DNA of 64,000 bases, from positions 25,967-89,966 of IMG/VR virus record IMGVR_UViG_3300009159_000050; one strand, 5' to 3'. The notes beneath the pieces are model-generated. The model had not been told where the DNA came from. It did no database searches and worked only from the letters and a program-made list of their open reading frames with translations. This document shows, piece after piece, positions 8,252 through 15,052 of the stretch (within the stretch, counting starts at the first letter, position 1; the number at the start of each line of letters is the position of its first letter). The translations under genes and the position numbers were made by a program. The DNA is from a virus.

Positions 8252-8650
8252 TCATTCAGATTCTTCTGGTAATAGTTTTTTTAGTTTCTTAAATTCAACA
8301 GACATTTTTTTCATTCCATCATAATTGGGGATCATGCCCATTATGTCACCGTACTCATCAAAATAGTTAATGAGTGGATCAACTTCTGATACAAAATCAC
8401 CTATGCCAGACTGAACTTCTTGAATATAGTCAAACGCTGAGTCACGAGAATCAGATAGAAACTTAATAAAGCTTTCTTGATGAGCATCATTATCTAACTT
8501 AGTCTTAGATGACATTAAAATTTCAATTTTTGAATATGCTGCAGCAAGTTTTTTAATATGATTTTTTAATGCTTTAAGCTTGGCATTTAGTATTAACAGG
8601 GCAAACAATGAAATAAAAAGCAAAGATCCAAGAATTATAATAGTTTCCAT
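8252..8650 (-). CDS. Single-span membrane protein with coiled coil
   Basis: Residues 4-22 (IIILGSLLFISLFALLILN) form one transmembrane segment, followed by a Lys-rich helix (KLKALKNHIKKLAAAYSK) and an acidic helical C-terminal part. The topology would be a short N-terminus and a coiled-coil domain facing one side of the membrane. No family is recognised. Such anchored coiled coils near lysis genes can be spanin-like or accessory, but actinobacteria lack the usual outer membrane, so I do not assign that role. Confidence 0.6.
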   Translation of the reverse strand: METIIILGSLLFISLFALLILNAKLKALKNHIKKLAAAYSKIEILMSSKTKLDNDAHQESFIKFLSDSRDSAFDYIQEVQSGIGDFVSEVDPLINYFDEYGDIMGMIPNYDGMKKMSVEFKKLKKLLPEESE

Positions 8651-8658
8651 AATATATT

Positions 8659-8889
8659 TTATACCAATGCCTCTCTTGTTACTAGCACAATTGCGCCTTC
8701 CATTTCTAATGCATTCTTTAGTTGAACAACATATTGTAGTGCTGCTATTTTTTCATCATGCGTTAAACGAATAAATTGTTTTTCATCTAATTTTACAGTA
8801 AGAAAGTGTTCATTGTCAATAAGCTGTACAGAAAAACCTTTAGGTGCTTGTACAGCATGAAAAGCTCTACGCATTGAGTCTGTATACAT
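8659..8889 (-). CDS. Conserved-looking small phage protein, unknown function
   Basis: This 76-residue protein is soluble, with a beta-hairpin-like centre (FSVQLIDNEHFLTVKLDEKQFIRL) and a helix (HDEKIAALQYVVQLKNALE). No motif is recognised. It lies in a run of small accessory genes with 2-8 base spacing (8650/8659 and 8889/8892), so it is probably expressed with them. Confidence 0.55.
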   Translation of the reverse strand: MYTDSMRRAFHAVQAPKGFSVQLIDNEHFLTVKLDEKQFIRLTHDEKIAALQYVVQLKNALEMEGAIVLVTREALV

Positions 8890-8891
8890 TA

Positions 8892-9191
8892 TTAATTATC
8901 TTTCTTATCTACATAATGAAATAAAGCTTCTAATGATTCCCAGCCAATATCTTCTTTTACTTCTAAGGCTGCAAGAAAAATGTCCCATGTTTCATAAACA
9001 TATTGTTTTGCTAAGACTGTTGGCTCAACTAATTCATTGTCAACTAAAAATGCAATTGGCAACCCAATGTCATTGTACTCAATAAAATCTTTAAAATATT
9101 TATCAAGCTTATAGTCCATCCATAGTTCCCCAAGGATGGCACACATTGATTCAAAGCTAGTTACGTCTTCTCCGTTGTTAGAGATTTCCAC
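8892..9191 (-). CDS. Small acidic hypothetical protein
   Basis: The 99-residue frame starts at a GTG (9191) with GGGGTGA upstream and overlaps the WhiB gene by 31 bases; an internal ATG at 9146 is the alternative start. The protein is acidic, with aromatic-rich helices (CAILGELWMDYKLDKYFKDF and a C-terminal LEALFHYVDKK). I recognise no family. Context is the accessory operon with WhiB. Confidence 0.5.
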   Translation of the reverse strand: MEISNNGEDVTSFESMCAILGELWMDYKLDKYFKDFIEYNDIGLPIAFLVDNELVEPTVLAKQYVYETWDIFLAALEVKEDIGWESLEALFHYVDKKDN

Positions 9192-9448
9192 ATCTCACCC
9201 CATTTTTCTTTTGTCCTGTGCTTACCAAACTCCCGTGATATTTCACCATTCTCTAAGTATATACCACCCCAGACACCCCACTCTTTGCTAGATACACCGT
9301 TAGCAAAACATATTTTTTGAACTGGACATGATTGGCATAGGCTGTCTATCATTGGTCTAATAAGCTCATCGTCCTCATACCTGTCAAAAAATAAGTTTGT
9401 ATCTGAGCCAAAACAAGCACTTTTATCTTTCCATAAGTGTTGCTCCAT
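9161..9448 (-). CDS. whiB: WhiB-family iron-sulfur regulator
   Basis: This 95-residue protein carries the four cysteines of WhiB proteins (C12, C38, C41, C47; spacing C-x25-C-x2-C-x5-C) and the GVWGG turn at residues 58-62, followed by a basic tail (GKHRTKEK). WhiB-like proteins bind a [4Fe-4S] cluster, interact with the host primary sigma factor, and are essentially confined to Actinobacteria and their phages. This is the strongest host marker in the window. AAGGAATAAAT gives a ribosome site before the ATG. It may redirect host transcription or affect septation and superinfection (inference). Confidence 0.92.
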   Translation of the reverse strand: MEQHLWKDKSACFGSDTNLFFDRYEDDELIRPMIDSLCQSCPVQKICFANGVSSKEWGVWGGIYLENGEISREFGKHRTKEKWGEMWKSLTTEKT

Positions 9449-9450
9449 AT

Positions 9451-9660
9451 TTATTCCTTATATCTATTTGGAATATCCCAGCCATTACGATCAGGTACAA
9501 ATGTTTTTGCCAAAAACCATTTACCATTACGACGAATTCCATTAACAGCAGTCTTGGCAACATCAGACTGCTTGGTTTCTACAACTGTCCAACCATCCCA
9601 ATGTAAGTTATAGTTCTTGGCTACAATCTTTTCCATTGTTTTTAAATCTTTTACAATCAT
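9451..9660 (-). CDS. Small hypothetical protein
   Basis: This 69-residue protein has an N-terminal helix with a Lys-rich start, then a short beta-rich segment (WDGWTVVETKQSD and NGKWFLAKTFVPDRNGWD) containing five tryptophans. It is followed at once by whiB with a 2-base gap. No motif indicates a function; the compact Trp-rich fold may bind protein or nucleic acid. Confidence 0.55.
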   Translation of the reverse strand: MIVKDLKTMEKIVAKNYNLHWDGWTVVETKQSDVAKTAVNGIRRNGKWFLAKTFVPDRNGWDIPNRYKE

Positions 9661-9670
9661 TTTTTACCCC

Positions 9671-10033
9671 TTAGTATCTAAAAATTCCGACTTCAACATT
9701 ATTTTTTTCTGCAGTTGTAACAAGTCTTGATATAGCCTGCTTTGGCTTACCCAAAAATGCAAGGTAGTTTACACTAGATATGTTTTCTTCAACCCAGGAA
9801 GCAGGTACCTTATAGAACCTGATCTTTCTTCCACGAGACTTCATGCCTCTTTCTGATAGATTGCAAAACTCAGAAACAAAAGAATTTACTGAAGCTGGAC
9901 CAGCAGAATAAACGGTAAATTCTTTATCTCCATCCTGCATTCCAGAAAGAGCGACGCTCATAGCACGAAGAAAGACTTGATAACTATTAAAGTCAGCCGT
10001 TCCATGTACTGCTACTATCATCAGAATTTCCAT
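9671..10033 (-). CDS. Rossmann-like protein, possibly SLOG/DUF2493-related
   Basis: This 120-residue protein opens with MIVAVHGTADFNSYQVFLRA. It continues with FTVYSAGPASVNSFVSEF, the pattern of a beta strand, a G-x-R/T-x-x-(F/Y) loop, and a VxSGG-like strand seen in SLOG/DUF2493 nucleotide-binding folds. Key glycines are partly replaced, so the link is tentative. The start is either the ATG at 10033 or the in-frame ATG at 10021; both overlap the preceding membrane protein gene. Confidence 0.5.
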   Translation of the reverse strand: MEILMIVAVHGTADFNSYQVFLRAMSVALSGMQDGDKEFTVYSAGPASVNSFVSEFCNLSERGMKSRGRKIRFYKVPASWVEENISSVNYLAFLGKPKQAISRLVTTAEKNNVEVGIFRY

Positions 10034-10412
10034 TCTTTAAGCTATCCAGTATGAATAGCATCTTATCAATATCCCGCTTTGACATATTGTTTGTGTCAAC
10101 TGGCCTAACAGTGTCTGAGTCTACTTCCCCATCTACTGCGTCTGCTACATAAAACATATTTTTATGTACCCAGTATGCGCTATCTTCTATTATCAGTACC
10201 TTAACACTATTGTCACGAACATGTTTTCTTGATTGAGAAAGCATTTTAGGTACTTCAAAAAGATCTTTTGGCAAAAAGTTTTTTACTATTTGATGAATAC
10301 TACTTTGAGTATAAACAAGTTTAGAAAAATACTTTTTACGCTTTTTTACTACTATTATAAGTATAGACGATACGGCTATGAATGTCAAGCCAATAGTTAA
10401 GGCTAGTATCAT
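9993..10412 (-). CDS. Membrane-anchored hypothetical protein
   Basis: Residues 2-22 (ILALTIGLTFIAVSSILIIVV) form a transmembrane helix followed by KKRKK, predicting a cytoplasmic C-terminal domain by the positive-inside rule. The soluble part has a short beta-rich stretch (SVKVLIIEDSAYWVHKNMFY) and an acidic, Ser-rich tail. No family is recognised. It overlaps the following gene by up to 41 bases. Confidence 0.55.
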   Translation of the reverse strand: MILALTIGLTFIAVSSILIIVVKKRKKYFSKLVYTQSSIHQIVKNFLPKDLFEVPKMLSQSRKHVRDNSVKVLIIEDSAYWVHKNMFYVADAVDGEVDSDTVRPVDTNNMSKRDIDKMLFILDSLKNGNSDDSSSTWNG

Positions 10413-10415
10413 CTT

Positions 10416-10772
10416 TTACCCTTTAAAATTAAATGGGCTGCTTTGCCAAAACTTCTTTTCTCTTTCAACAATGGCACGGCTCCATGAAAATCCTGCATCT
10501 CCACCCCAGGCATCCCACATTATTCTTCCGTTAGAAGGAAATTCTGGACCATCGTAAAAGCCTTTTCCTTTTTTATCAACTTCATGACGAGAGAAAAATG
10601 AATACATTCTCTTAACAGTATCAAGAGACATTGAAGATCCATTAACTATGTCTGTTGCACGACCCCAACCTACAGGTGTTCCAGCTCCAGTAGCCTTTCC
10701 ATCTTCTTTCCACTTCAAAGCACGACGTGCTGCAGATTTCATGCCATCATTTGGTTTGTATGTATCAGCCAT
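10416..10772 (-). CDS. Conserved phage domain of unknown function
   Basis: This 118-residue protein has the segments DGMKSAARRALKWKEDG, VGWGRATDIVNG, SLDTVKRMYSFFSRHEVDKK and GRIMWDAWGGDAGFSWSR. This ordered set recurs as a free-standing or prohead-protease-associated domain in phages (recollection of the family, name uncertain). Basic and Trp-rich surfaces suggest nucleic acid or protein binding. It directly follows the 10772-11521 gene (1-base overlap), so the two probably act together. Confidence 0.6.
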   Translation of the reverse strand: MADTYKPNDGMKSAARRALKWKEDGKATGAGTPVGWGRATDIVNGSSMSLDTVKRMYSFFSRHEVDKKGKGFYDGPEFPSNGRIMWDAWGGDAGFSWSRAIVEREKKFWQSSPFNFKG

Positions 10773-11521
10773 TATTTATTAAACTTTCTTGGATCAAACT
10801 TCCCACTCCAAAGATCTAAACTAATTGATTTTTCAGAACTATAGGTTCCACCACGACGCTTGTATTCTTGCACAACCCAAGCATTTGCAACGGCAGAAGG
10901 ATAAACATCAAACTTATCTTTTGCTGCTTGAACTACTGCTGCATACAACTTTGGATTTGAAGGTTTTGATCCACCAGATCTTGGTTTAATTATTTCTGCA
11001 TAGTTTGGTTTTTCTGCTTTACCAACTGCATTATCGTATGCATCCATAGATGGCACTGTATCTGGTTCTGCAACTAGTTGTCCATCAACAATCATTGCTT
11101 CTGCATCTAATGGCAATGGTGCAATTTTTGTTGCTTCTTCTGCAGCAACTGAAACCAAATACATTGTTTCTTCCCAGTACTGTCCGTCTGACTCAAATTC
11201 TAAAGTTCTTACAACCAGTGCTGGCTTATCTGGTGATGTTTCAAGATAATATTCAGATCCAGGAATTCCTGAAGCGCCAGTAGTCATTACATATTCAACA
11301 CGACCAACATGTATTTCATCTTCACAAGAAACAATAACGAAATCGCCCTCTTTAAAAGAAGTCATAGCTTTACCTATATTTCCTTCAGAACGGTTAATAG
11401 CATAAATCTGTCCTGCAGCTTCTTTTGCTGTCTTATGGCATCCCATTACTTCTCCACCCTCTTTTACAGCAGGGTATCCTGAACATCCATAAGAGCCTTT
11501 GGCTCCAACCTTATATGGCAT
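10772..11521 (-). CDS. Multi-domain phage protein with DUF5872-like C-terminus
   Basis: Three parts are visible in 249 residues: a small N-terminal segment (YGCSGYPAVKEGGEVMGCHK, then AAGQIYAINRS) of a kind often attached to phage head proteins; a beta-rich centre (about 58-130) resembling an SH3-like barrel; and a C-terminal segment with KFDVYPSAVANAWVVQEYKR like DUF5872. It has its own promoter with a palindromic -10 region and a good ribosome site (GGGAGG). The function is unknown. The domain mix suggests a scaffold or packaging accessory, but it lies far from the capsid genes. Confidence 0.55.
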   Translation of the reverse strand: MPYKVGAKGSYGCSGYPAVKEGGEVMGCHKTAKEAAGQIYAINRSEGNIGKAMTSFKEGDFVIVSCEDEIHVGRVEYVMTTGASGIPGSEYYLETSPDKPALVVRTLEFESDGQYWEETMYLVSVAAEEATKIAPLPLDAEAMIVDGQLVAEPDTVPSMDAYDNAVGKAEKPNYAEIIKPRSGGSKPSNPKLYAAVVQAAKDKFDVYPSAVANAWVVQEYKRRGGTYSSEKSISLDLWSGKFDPRKFNK

Positions 11522-11539
11522 AATTAACCTCCCAGTTAT

Positions 11540-11558
11540 ACTCTGATTATATCAGAGT
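11540..11558 (-). promoter_or_regulatory. Extended -10 promoter inside a perfect palindrome
   Basis: The minus strand reads TGATATAAT (11546-11554), and it sits within ACTCTGAT-ATA-ATCAGAGT, a perfect 8-bp inverted repeat around three bases. It lies just upstream of the 10772-11521 gene. A dimeric regulator binding here would block the -10 element, so this is a plausible operator. Confidence 0.6.
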
Positions 11559-11896
11559 TCTTGTGAATCTATAACCCTCTTAAGCTCCCTCAAAGACCAT
11601 ATTTCTTCTTTGGACAGCTTTACTACCTCATCTTCATCGTAATATTTATCATTTATATTTATTAGTGGGTCGTCACTGAAGAAGTCTATATCTACAAAAC
11701 CCTTTTGCCAAAGAGACATTAGCTCATCATTAACAAAGCTAAGGTGTTCATCATATAGGTCTGGCATAAGGTCTTTAATCTTTGATGTAATAGAATATAG
11801 CATTTCTCCAGTTTCTGGATCAATACCAGCAAATTCTATACCGCCCTCAAGTATAAGATTATCTACTACCTTGCTTATCTCTTCATCGTCAAACAT
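11552..11896 (-). CDS. Acidic hypothetical protein
   Basis: This 114-residue, strongly acidic protein has an N-terminal helical part (DDEEISKVVDNLILEG), a short beta hairpin (EFAGIDPETGEMLYSITSK), and a C-terminal helix. No family is recognised. It starts inside the thioredoxin gene (8-base overlap), and its 3' end reaches into the promoter palindrome of the next transcription unit. Confidence 0.55.
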   Translation of the reverse strand: MFDDEEISKVVDNLILEGGIEFAGIDPETGEMLYSITSKIKDLMPDLYDEHLSFVNDELMSLWQKGFVDIDFFSDDPLININDKYYDEDEVVKLSKEEIWSLRELKRVIDSQEL

Positions 11897-12140
11897 TTAC
11901 AAAGTCCAAGAAATCTTCACGATTTTTTGCACCATTCATTCTTTTAACTTCTATTCCATCTTCAATTAAAATATATGTAGGTACAGACTTAATTCCAAAC
12001 TGTTCTAGAAGCTCTAACTCCGTGTCTGCATCAATATATATAAAATCAATTAATCCATCACGCTTTAATTCGTCCGCTACGGGCCTTGTTCTTTCACAAG
12101 ATTGGCACCAGTCAGCAGTAAAATACAAGACATGTCTCAC
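11889..12140 (-). CDS. Thioredoxin-like protein
   Basis: This 83-residue protein has the thioredoxin active site WCQSC (C12 and C15) after the FTADW strand, and the cis-proline loop SVPTYIL (P54). It is shorter than cellular thioredoxin (about 105), lacking the first helix, as is common for phage glutaredoxin/thioredoxin hybrids. It probably supplies reducing power, for example to a ribonucleotide reductase or to virion assembly. ATGA couples it to the nuclease gene. Confidence 0.9.
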   Translation of the reverse strand: MRHVLYFTADWCQSCERTRPVADELKRDGLIDFIYIDADTELELLEQFGIKSVPTYILIEDGIEVKRMNGAKNREDFLDFVNV

Positions 12141-12544
12141 TTGCCAGACTTCTTTCTAGCCTTTGCAAGCACTCCAAAGTCTTTAACCTTAGTATCTCCA
12201 AGGTATCCCCATGCATAACCATCGTTGATCATCATGTCATTAAGGGACACTGTGTCTCCATTTATATATACCCAGCCCAGAATGCGACCATACTTTTCAG
12301 ATGAATCCATCTTCTCAGTCTTAATTACAACAGACTTAGCATCCTTCAGAGACTTCTTTAGGTACTCCTTGGCTTCAAGACCAAGAGCTTTCTCAGCAAG
12401 ATCTTTTGTGCGAGATTCTGGGGTATCAATACCAGCCAGTCTTACACGGGATGCAAATAGAATGTCAAACCCTAAATCAATAAGAACATCAATGGTATCT
12501 CCATCTACAACATTCTCTACTTTTCTAACGTAATATTCATACAT
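12137..12544 (-). CDS. Staphylococcal-nuclease-like endonuclease
   Basis: This 135-residue thermonuclease homologue carries the calcium-site residues D14/D16 (VVDGDTIDV) and the catalytic set R35, D40 and E43 in RVRLAGIDTPES, plus R87 in EKYGRILG, so all expected catalytic residues are present. The family cleaves DNA and RNA. No signal peptide is visible, so it would act inside the cell, perhaps in host DNA breakdown or DNA processing. Confidence 0.92.
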   Translation of the reverse strand: MYEYYVRKVENVVDGDTIDVLIDLGFDILFASRVRLAGIDTPESRTKDLAEKALGLEAKEYLKKSLKDAKSVVIKTEKMDSSEKYGRILGWVYINGDTVSLNDMMINDGYAWGYLGDTKVKDFGVLAKARKKSGK

Positions 12545-12685
12545 TTACTTTGATCCCTTTGCTCTTTGTCCTCTATAGCCAGTCTTCTTAATATTCATTG
12601 ATCCAGGCTTCTTCTGACCATTGGCATATGTTCCTGCTTGTCTTTGAGCTAATGCTCTTTGCATTTTGTCTAGATGTTTTCCCAT
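12545..12685 (-). CDS. Small basic protein, 46 residues
   Basis: The frame begins with ATG at 12683-12685 within TAATG, shared with the stop of the gene upstream, and ends directly at the ATG of the nuclease gene. The product is strongly basic (MGKHLDKMQRALAQRQAG, then a Lys/Arg/Gly-rich tail ending RGQRAKGSK). The tight fit between two genes and codon use like the neighbours support it as real. It may bind nucleic acid; no family is known to me. Confidence 0.65.
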   Translation of the reverse strand: MGKHLDKMQRALAQRQAGTYANGQKKPGSMNIKKTGYRGQRAKGSK

Positions 12686-12939
12686 TAGTAATCTTTCCCC
12701 TTTGCTTTATTTTCAATTAACTTATCACGTTCATCAACTATGCTAATCATAAAAGACATCATTTTCTTGTATCCTTCTGGGTTATCCATAATCTTATTGT
12801 AATGGTGCCCACAGAAGAGTAGGTCTCCATTTATCCCAGAAACCTTGACTAGAGCTTCTGCTGCACATGAGTCACATCTATCTGTTGCTTTAAGAACCCA
12901 CTCTTTAGTTTCTACAGGGGTATCAATCATAGTACTCAT
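12685..12939 (-). CDS. DUF7455-like zinc-binding protein
   Basis: I place the start at the ATG at 12939, seven bases after the FmdB-like gene ends and with GTAGG upstream; the longer frame to 12999 would run into that gene. The 84-residue protein has ATDRCDSCAAEALVKV followed by GDLLFCGHHYNKI, a CxxC plus CxHH metal site. Small proteins with this pattern are typical of actinobacteria and their phages. The role is unknown. Confidence 0.7.
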   Translation of the reverse strand: MSTMIDTPVETKEWVLKATDRCDSCAAEALVKVSGINGDLLFCGHHYNKIMDNPEGYKKMMSFMISIVDERDKLIENKAKGKDY

Positions 12940-12946
12940 ATTATAC

Positions 12947-13132
12947 CTACTTCTTTCTATTATCTGTGGAATAAAATCCACTGCCGTTAAAAACTGCACC
13001 TACATTAGAGTATACACGAACCAGTCTATGGTTGCAAGTTTCACAAACATACCCTGGGTCAGAATCATTAATTGATCTTTCTTTAACAAATCTAACACCA
13101 CAGGGCATACAGTCGTATTCATATAGAGCCAT
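12947..13132 (-). CDS. FmdB-type zinc ribbon protein
   Basis: This 61-residue protein begins ALYEYDCMPCGVRF, the FmdB/PF09723 signature, with CxxC pairs near residues 8-11 and 29-32 (YVCETCNHRLVRVYS). FmdB-like ribbons are found in regulatory proteins and as small stand-alone phage proteins. It probably binds zinc. The true function is not known. Confidence 0.8.
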   Translation of the reverse strand: MALYEYDCMPCGVRFVKERSINDSDPGYVCETCNHRLVRVYSNVGAVFNGSGFYSTDNRKK

Positions 13133-13136
13133 TATT

Positions 13137-13757
13137 TTACCTATCCTGGAGAAATGTAACTATGGCATATTTGGTTCCAGATTCTACTGGATGAGCAATA
13201 TGTCCATATGCATAGTTTGATGGGAAAAGCATTAGTGTTCCAGCTTTAGGTTTAATTTTTATCTTAAAGTTAGGGAACTCAATTTCACCACCAGTATAGT
13301 CATCATTTAAATATATTAAAACAGAAATACTTCTCTTGCTTTCAGTATCTCCGTCATAGTGATACTTATACTCTTCTCCGCTAGAATATTTTAAAAGACT
13401 GTAAGGCTCAACGTCTTTAATGTCTGCCTCTATTTTGAACATACCTTTATAGTTATGCACTGCTGAAGATATTAACTCATAGGATCTATTGTTTATTTGT
13501 CTAAATACTTCATTAGATCTTGCAGCCTTTGTTATATATAACCCAGAACTTGTCCTAATTGACTGAACAGTACCGCTTCCAGACTGCATATCTCCATTTG
13601 TCTGTGATGGAATAAATCTAACATTTGAATCAATGTCAGAAGTAAGCTCTAAAACTTCACTAATTGTTTTTTCGTGATCCGTCCAGACACCCTCATAAAC
13701 AGCTATAGCCCCTCCAACAACGTATGTCGGATTTATTGGAAATGAGTTTATATACAT
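13137..13757 (-). CDS. 2-oxoglutarate/Fe(II) oxygenase, prolyl-hydroxylase type
   Basis: The C-terminal half of this 206-residue protein is a double-stranded beta helix with the iron triad H133-x-D135 (YKYHYDGD) and H189 (HIAHPV), then a Lys at about 196 where the 2-oxoglutarate-binding residue sits. The VLIYLNDDYTGGEIEF and GTLMLFPS strands are typical of prolyl 4-hydroxylase-like enzymes. Such phage proteins may hydroxylate protein or nucleotide substrates. A second homologue is at 15931-16521. Confidence 0.88.
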   Translation of the reverse strand: MYINSFPINPTYVVGGAIAVYEGVWTDHEKTISEVLELTSDIDSNVRFIPSQTNGDMQSGSGTVQSIRTSSGLYITKAARSNEVFRQINNRSYELISSAVHNYKGMFKIEADIKDVEPYSLLKYSSGEEYKYHYDGDTESKRSISVLIYLNDDYTGGEIEFPNFKIKIKPKAGTLMLFPSNYAYGHIAHPVESGTKYAIVTFLQDR

Positions 13758-13957
13758 TACTTTATTTTTTTCCCAAATTTAGCCCATACTCTTTCATGCA
13801 AGAAATAGCCAAGCGCTTCCCATCCAATGTAAATAAGAGCGCCAAGGCTTGCATACTCCCATTCACCAGTAAACAGATAGATTACACCAGCAACACCAAC
13901 CAAGTGAAATGTTTCCCAGCTTAATGTTTTAAGTAGGGTCCTTTTGGTTGAGTCCAT
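13757..13957 (-). CDS. DUF2061 membrane protein
   Basis: This 66-residue protein shows the DUF2061 pattern: an N-terminal RTLLKTLSWETFH segment, two hydrophobic spans (LVGVAGVIYLFTG and ASLGALIYIGWEALGYFL), and the C-terminal HERVWAKF. It shares single-base overlaps with its neighbours and directly follows the endolysin gene, so a lysis-related (holin-like) role is possible but unproven. Confidence 0.85.
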   Translation of the reverse strand: MDSTKRTLLKTLSWETFHLVGVAGVIYLFTGEWEYASLGALIYIGWEALGYFLHERVWAKFGKKIK

Positions 13958-14616
13958 TATAGTGCCACCTTAGATCCCTTGCCACCACCAGATGATTTCT
14001 TTGCTGCTGCATTCTTTGCTACTGCATTCTTTGCTGCTGGCTTAACAGCAGGTGCGTTTGCAACTGGTGATGCCAACTTATTTAGTAGTGGAACGCTTTC
14101 CTCGCCAGTATAAACTGGACGGCCCCAACCAACTACTCCATTAATTAACTTCTTCTTGTTGTTCTTTACGTATGCACGAGTCTTCTCTACACACATGCCA
14201 CCATTGCGCTGGTCTCCCTTTGCAGTTCCTGAAGTGTTTCCTTCAATAACTTGAATTGTTCCATCGCCGTTGTTCTTAATGCAAATGCCAACATGTGAAA
14301 TACGATTTACACCATCCTCTGGGAAATCAAAATAAATCCAGTCTCCCGCAGTGGGCTCATCATTACGAGCATCTGCCCAGCGATCATTCTTCTTAAACCA
14401 GTCCGATGCTGCTATAGTTGAAGCAGACTTTGGATACTTGTTTGGGTTCATGCCTGATGTAAATGCACACCAAGAAACAAATGACTGGCACCATGGTTGA
14501 AAATTCATTCCCGTCCACTTTCCATATTTTGTTTCGTTATCTTTAGGACCTTCAATGGTTCCAACTTCTGCTTTTGCAATATTAACAATTGCCTCTAAGC
14601 TACCCTTTACTGACAT
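13957..14616 (-). CDS. Endolysin, CHAP-domain peptidoglycan hydrolase
   Basis: This 219-residue protein has a CHAP amidase/peptidase domain: catalytic C43 in QPWCQSFVSWCA, H108 in RISHVGI, and E125/N127 in VIEGNTSG. The Ala/Lys/Gly-rich C-terminal tail (about 175-219) may bind the cell wall or be a linker. There is no signal peptide, so release needs a holin. AGGAGG lies before the ATG and an extended -10 (TGATATAAT, 14645-14653) lies upstream, giving it its own promoter. Confidence 0.9.
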   Translation of the reverse strand: MSVKGSLEAIVNIAKAEVGTIEGPKDNETKYGKWTGMNFQPWCQSFVSWCAFTSGMNPNKYPKSASTIAASDWFKKNDRWADARNDEPTAGDWIYFDFPEDGVNRISHVGICIKNNGDGTIQVIEGNTSGTAKGDQRNGGMCVEKTRAYVKNNKKKLINGVVGWGRPVYTGEESVPLLNKLASPVANAPAVKPAAKNAVAKNAAAKKSSGGGKGSKVAL

Positions 14617-14644
14617 TTTTTCCTCCTGTTAGTTATTACATTCT

Positions 14645-14653
14645 ATTATATCA
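14645..14653 (-). promoter_or_regulatory. Extended -10 promoter of the endolysin gene
   Basis: TGATATAAT on the minus strand, 29 bases before the endolysin start. No good -35 is visible. The element matches others in this window. Confidence 0.6.
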
Positions 14654-14947
14654 CTATGAAGCCTTATCCGTCAAACGATTGTGAGTTCTTATTCTATGAC
14701 AATTAGCACAGACTACTTCACATTTTGATATTTCTTTTTTGATGGCTGCCCAAGAAAATCCATTGTGAATCATTCTAGATATATTATATTTTTTATCTTT
14801 TAGATGATCAAAATCTAAAACTATATGATTACATTCTCCACAGTCAACACACCCACTAGCCTCTTTAATTTCTTTCAGACGCTGTTTGAATTGCTGTTTA
14901 TTATAAACTGCCAATTCTTTTTCTGACATGGTTTTATAATTATACAC
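14654..14947 (-). CDS. HNH endonuclease
   Basis: The frame is 97 residues from GTG 14947; an ATG at 14929 is the alternative. It has a CVDCG zinc knuckle (C33/C36), the LDFDHL motif around D45-D47-H48, and the closing CANCHRIRTHNR (C80/C83/H84), the arrangement of zinc-stabilised HNH nucleases. A TATAAT lies 7-12 bases upstream of the ATG, so a leaderless transcript is possible, as is common in actinobacteria. The gene lies next to a long hairpin and may be a free-standing homing endonuclease or a packaging helper. Confidence 0.85.
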   Translation of the reverse strand: MYNYKTMSEKELAVYNKQQFKQRLKEIKEASGCVDCGECNHIVLDFDHLKDKKYNISRMIHNGFSWAAIKKEISKCEVVCANCHRIRTHNRLTDKAS

Positions 14948-14948
14948 C

Positions 14949-15045
14949 TAAATGTTGTGCCCCACACAGGTATTCCAGGCACAATAGCCACGGTCATATA
15001 AATGGGTAACTAAACCATCTCTAAGGTCCTGTGTGGGGACATTTA
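14949..15045 (-). other. Long bulged hairpin between hsp20 and the HNH gene
   Basis: TAAATGT (14949-14955) and CCCCACACAGG (14960-14970) pair with CCTGTGTGGGG (15028-15038) and ACATTTA (15039-15045). This gives 7 and 11 base pairs with one 4-base bulge (14956-14959) enclosing 57 bases. The enclosed part has shorter stems (GGC/GCC and ATGG/CCAT). No T-run follows, so it is not a standard terminator, and it lacks the T-arm of a tRNA. Function unknown. Confidence 0.65.
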
Positions 15046-15052
15046 TATTGTA

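Noticed and set aside
12940-12999. N-terminal extension of the DUF7455-like gene
   Set aside because: It overlaps the FmdB-like gene by 53 bases. The ATG at 12939 has a better ribosome site and a clean 7-base gap.
14949-15045. tRNA or tRNA remnant
   Set aside because: The stem has 11 contiguous pairs at the position of a 7-pair acceptor. There is no T-arm loop and no recognisable anticodon arm.
14949-15045. Intrinsic terminator of hsp20
   Set aside because: No T-run follows the stem on the minus strand, and the loop is far too long.
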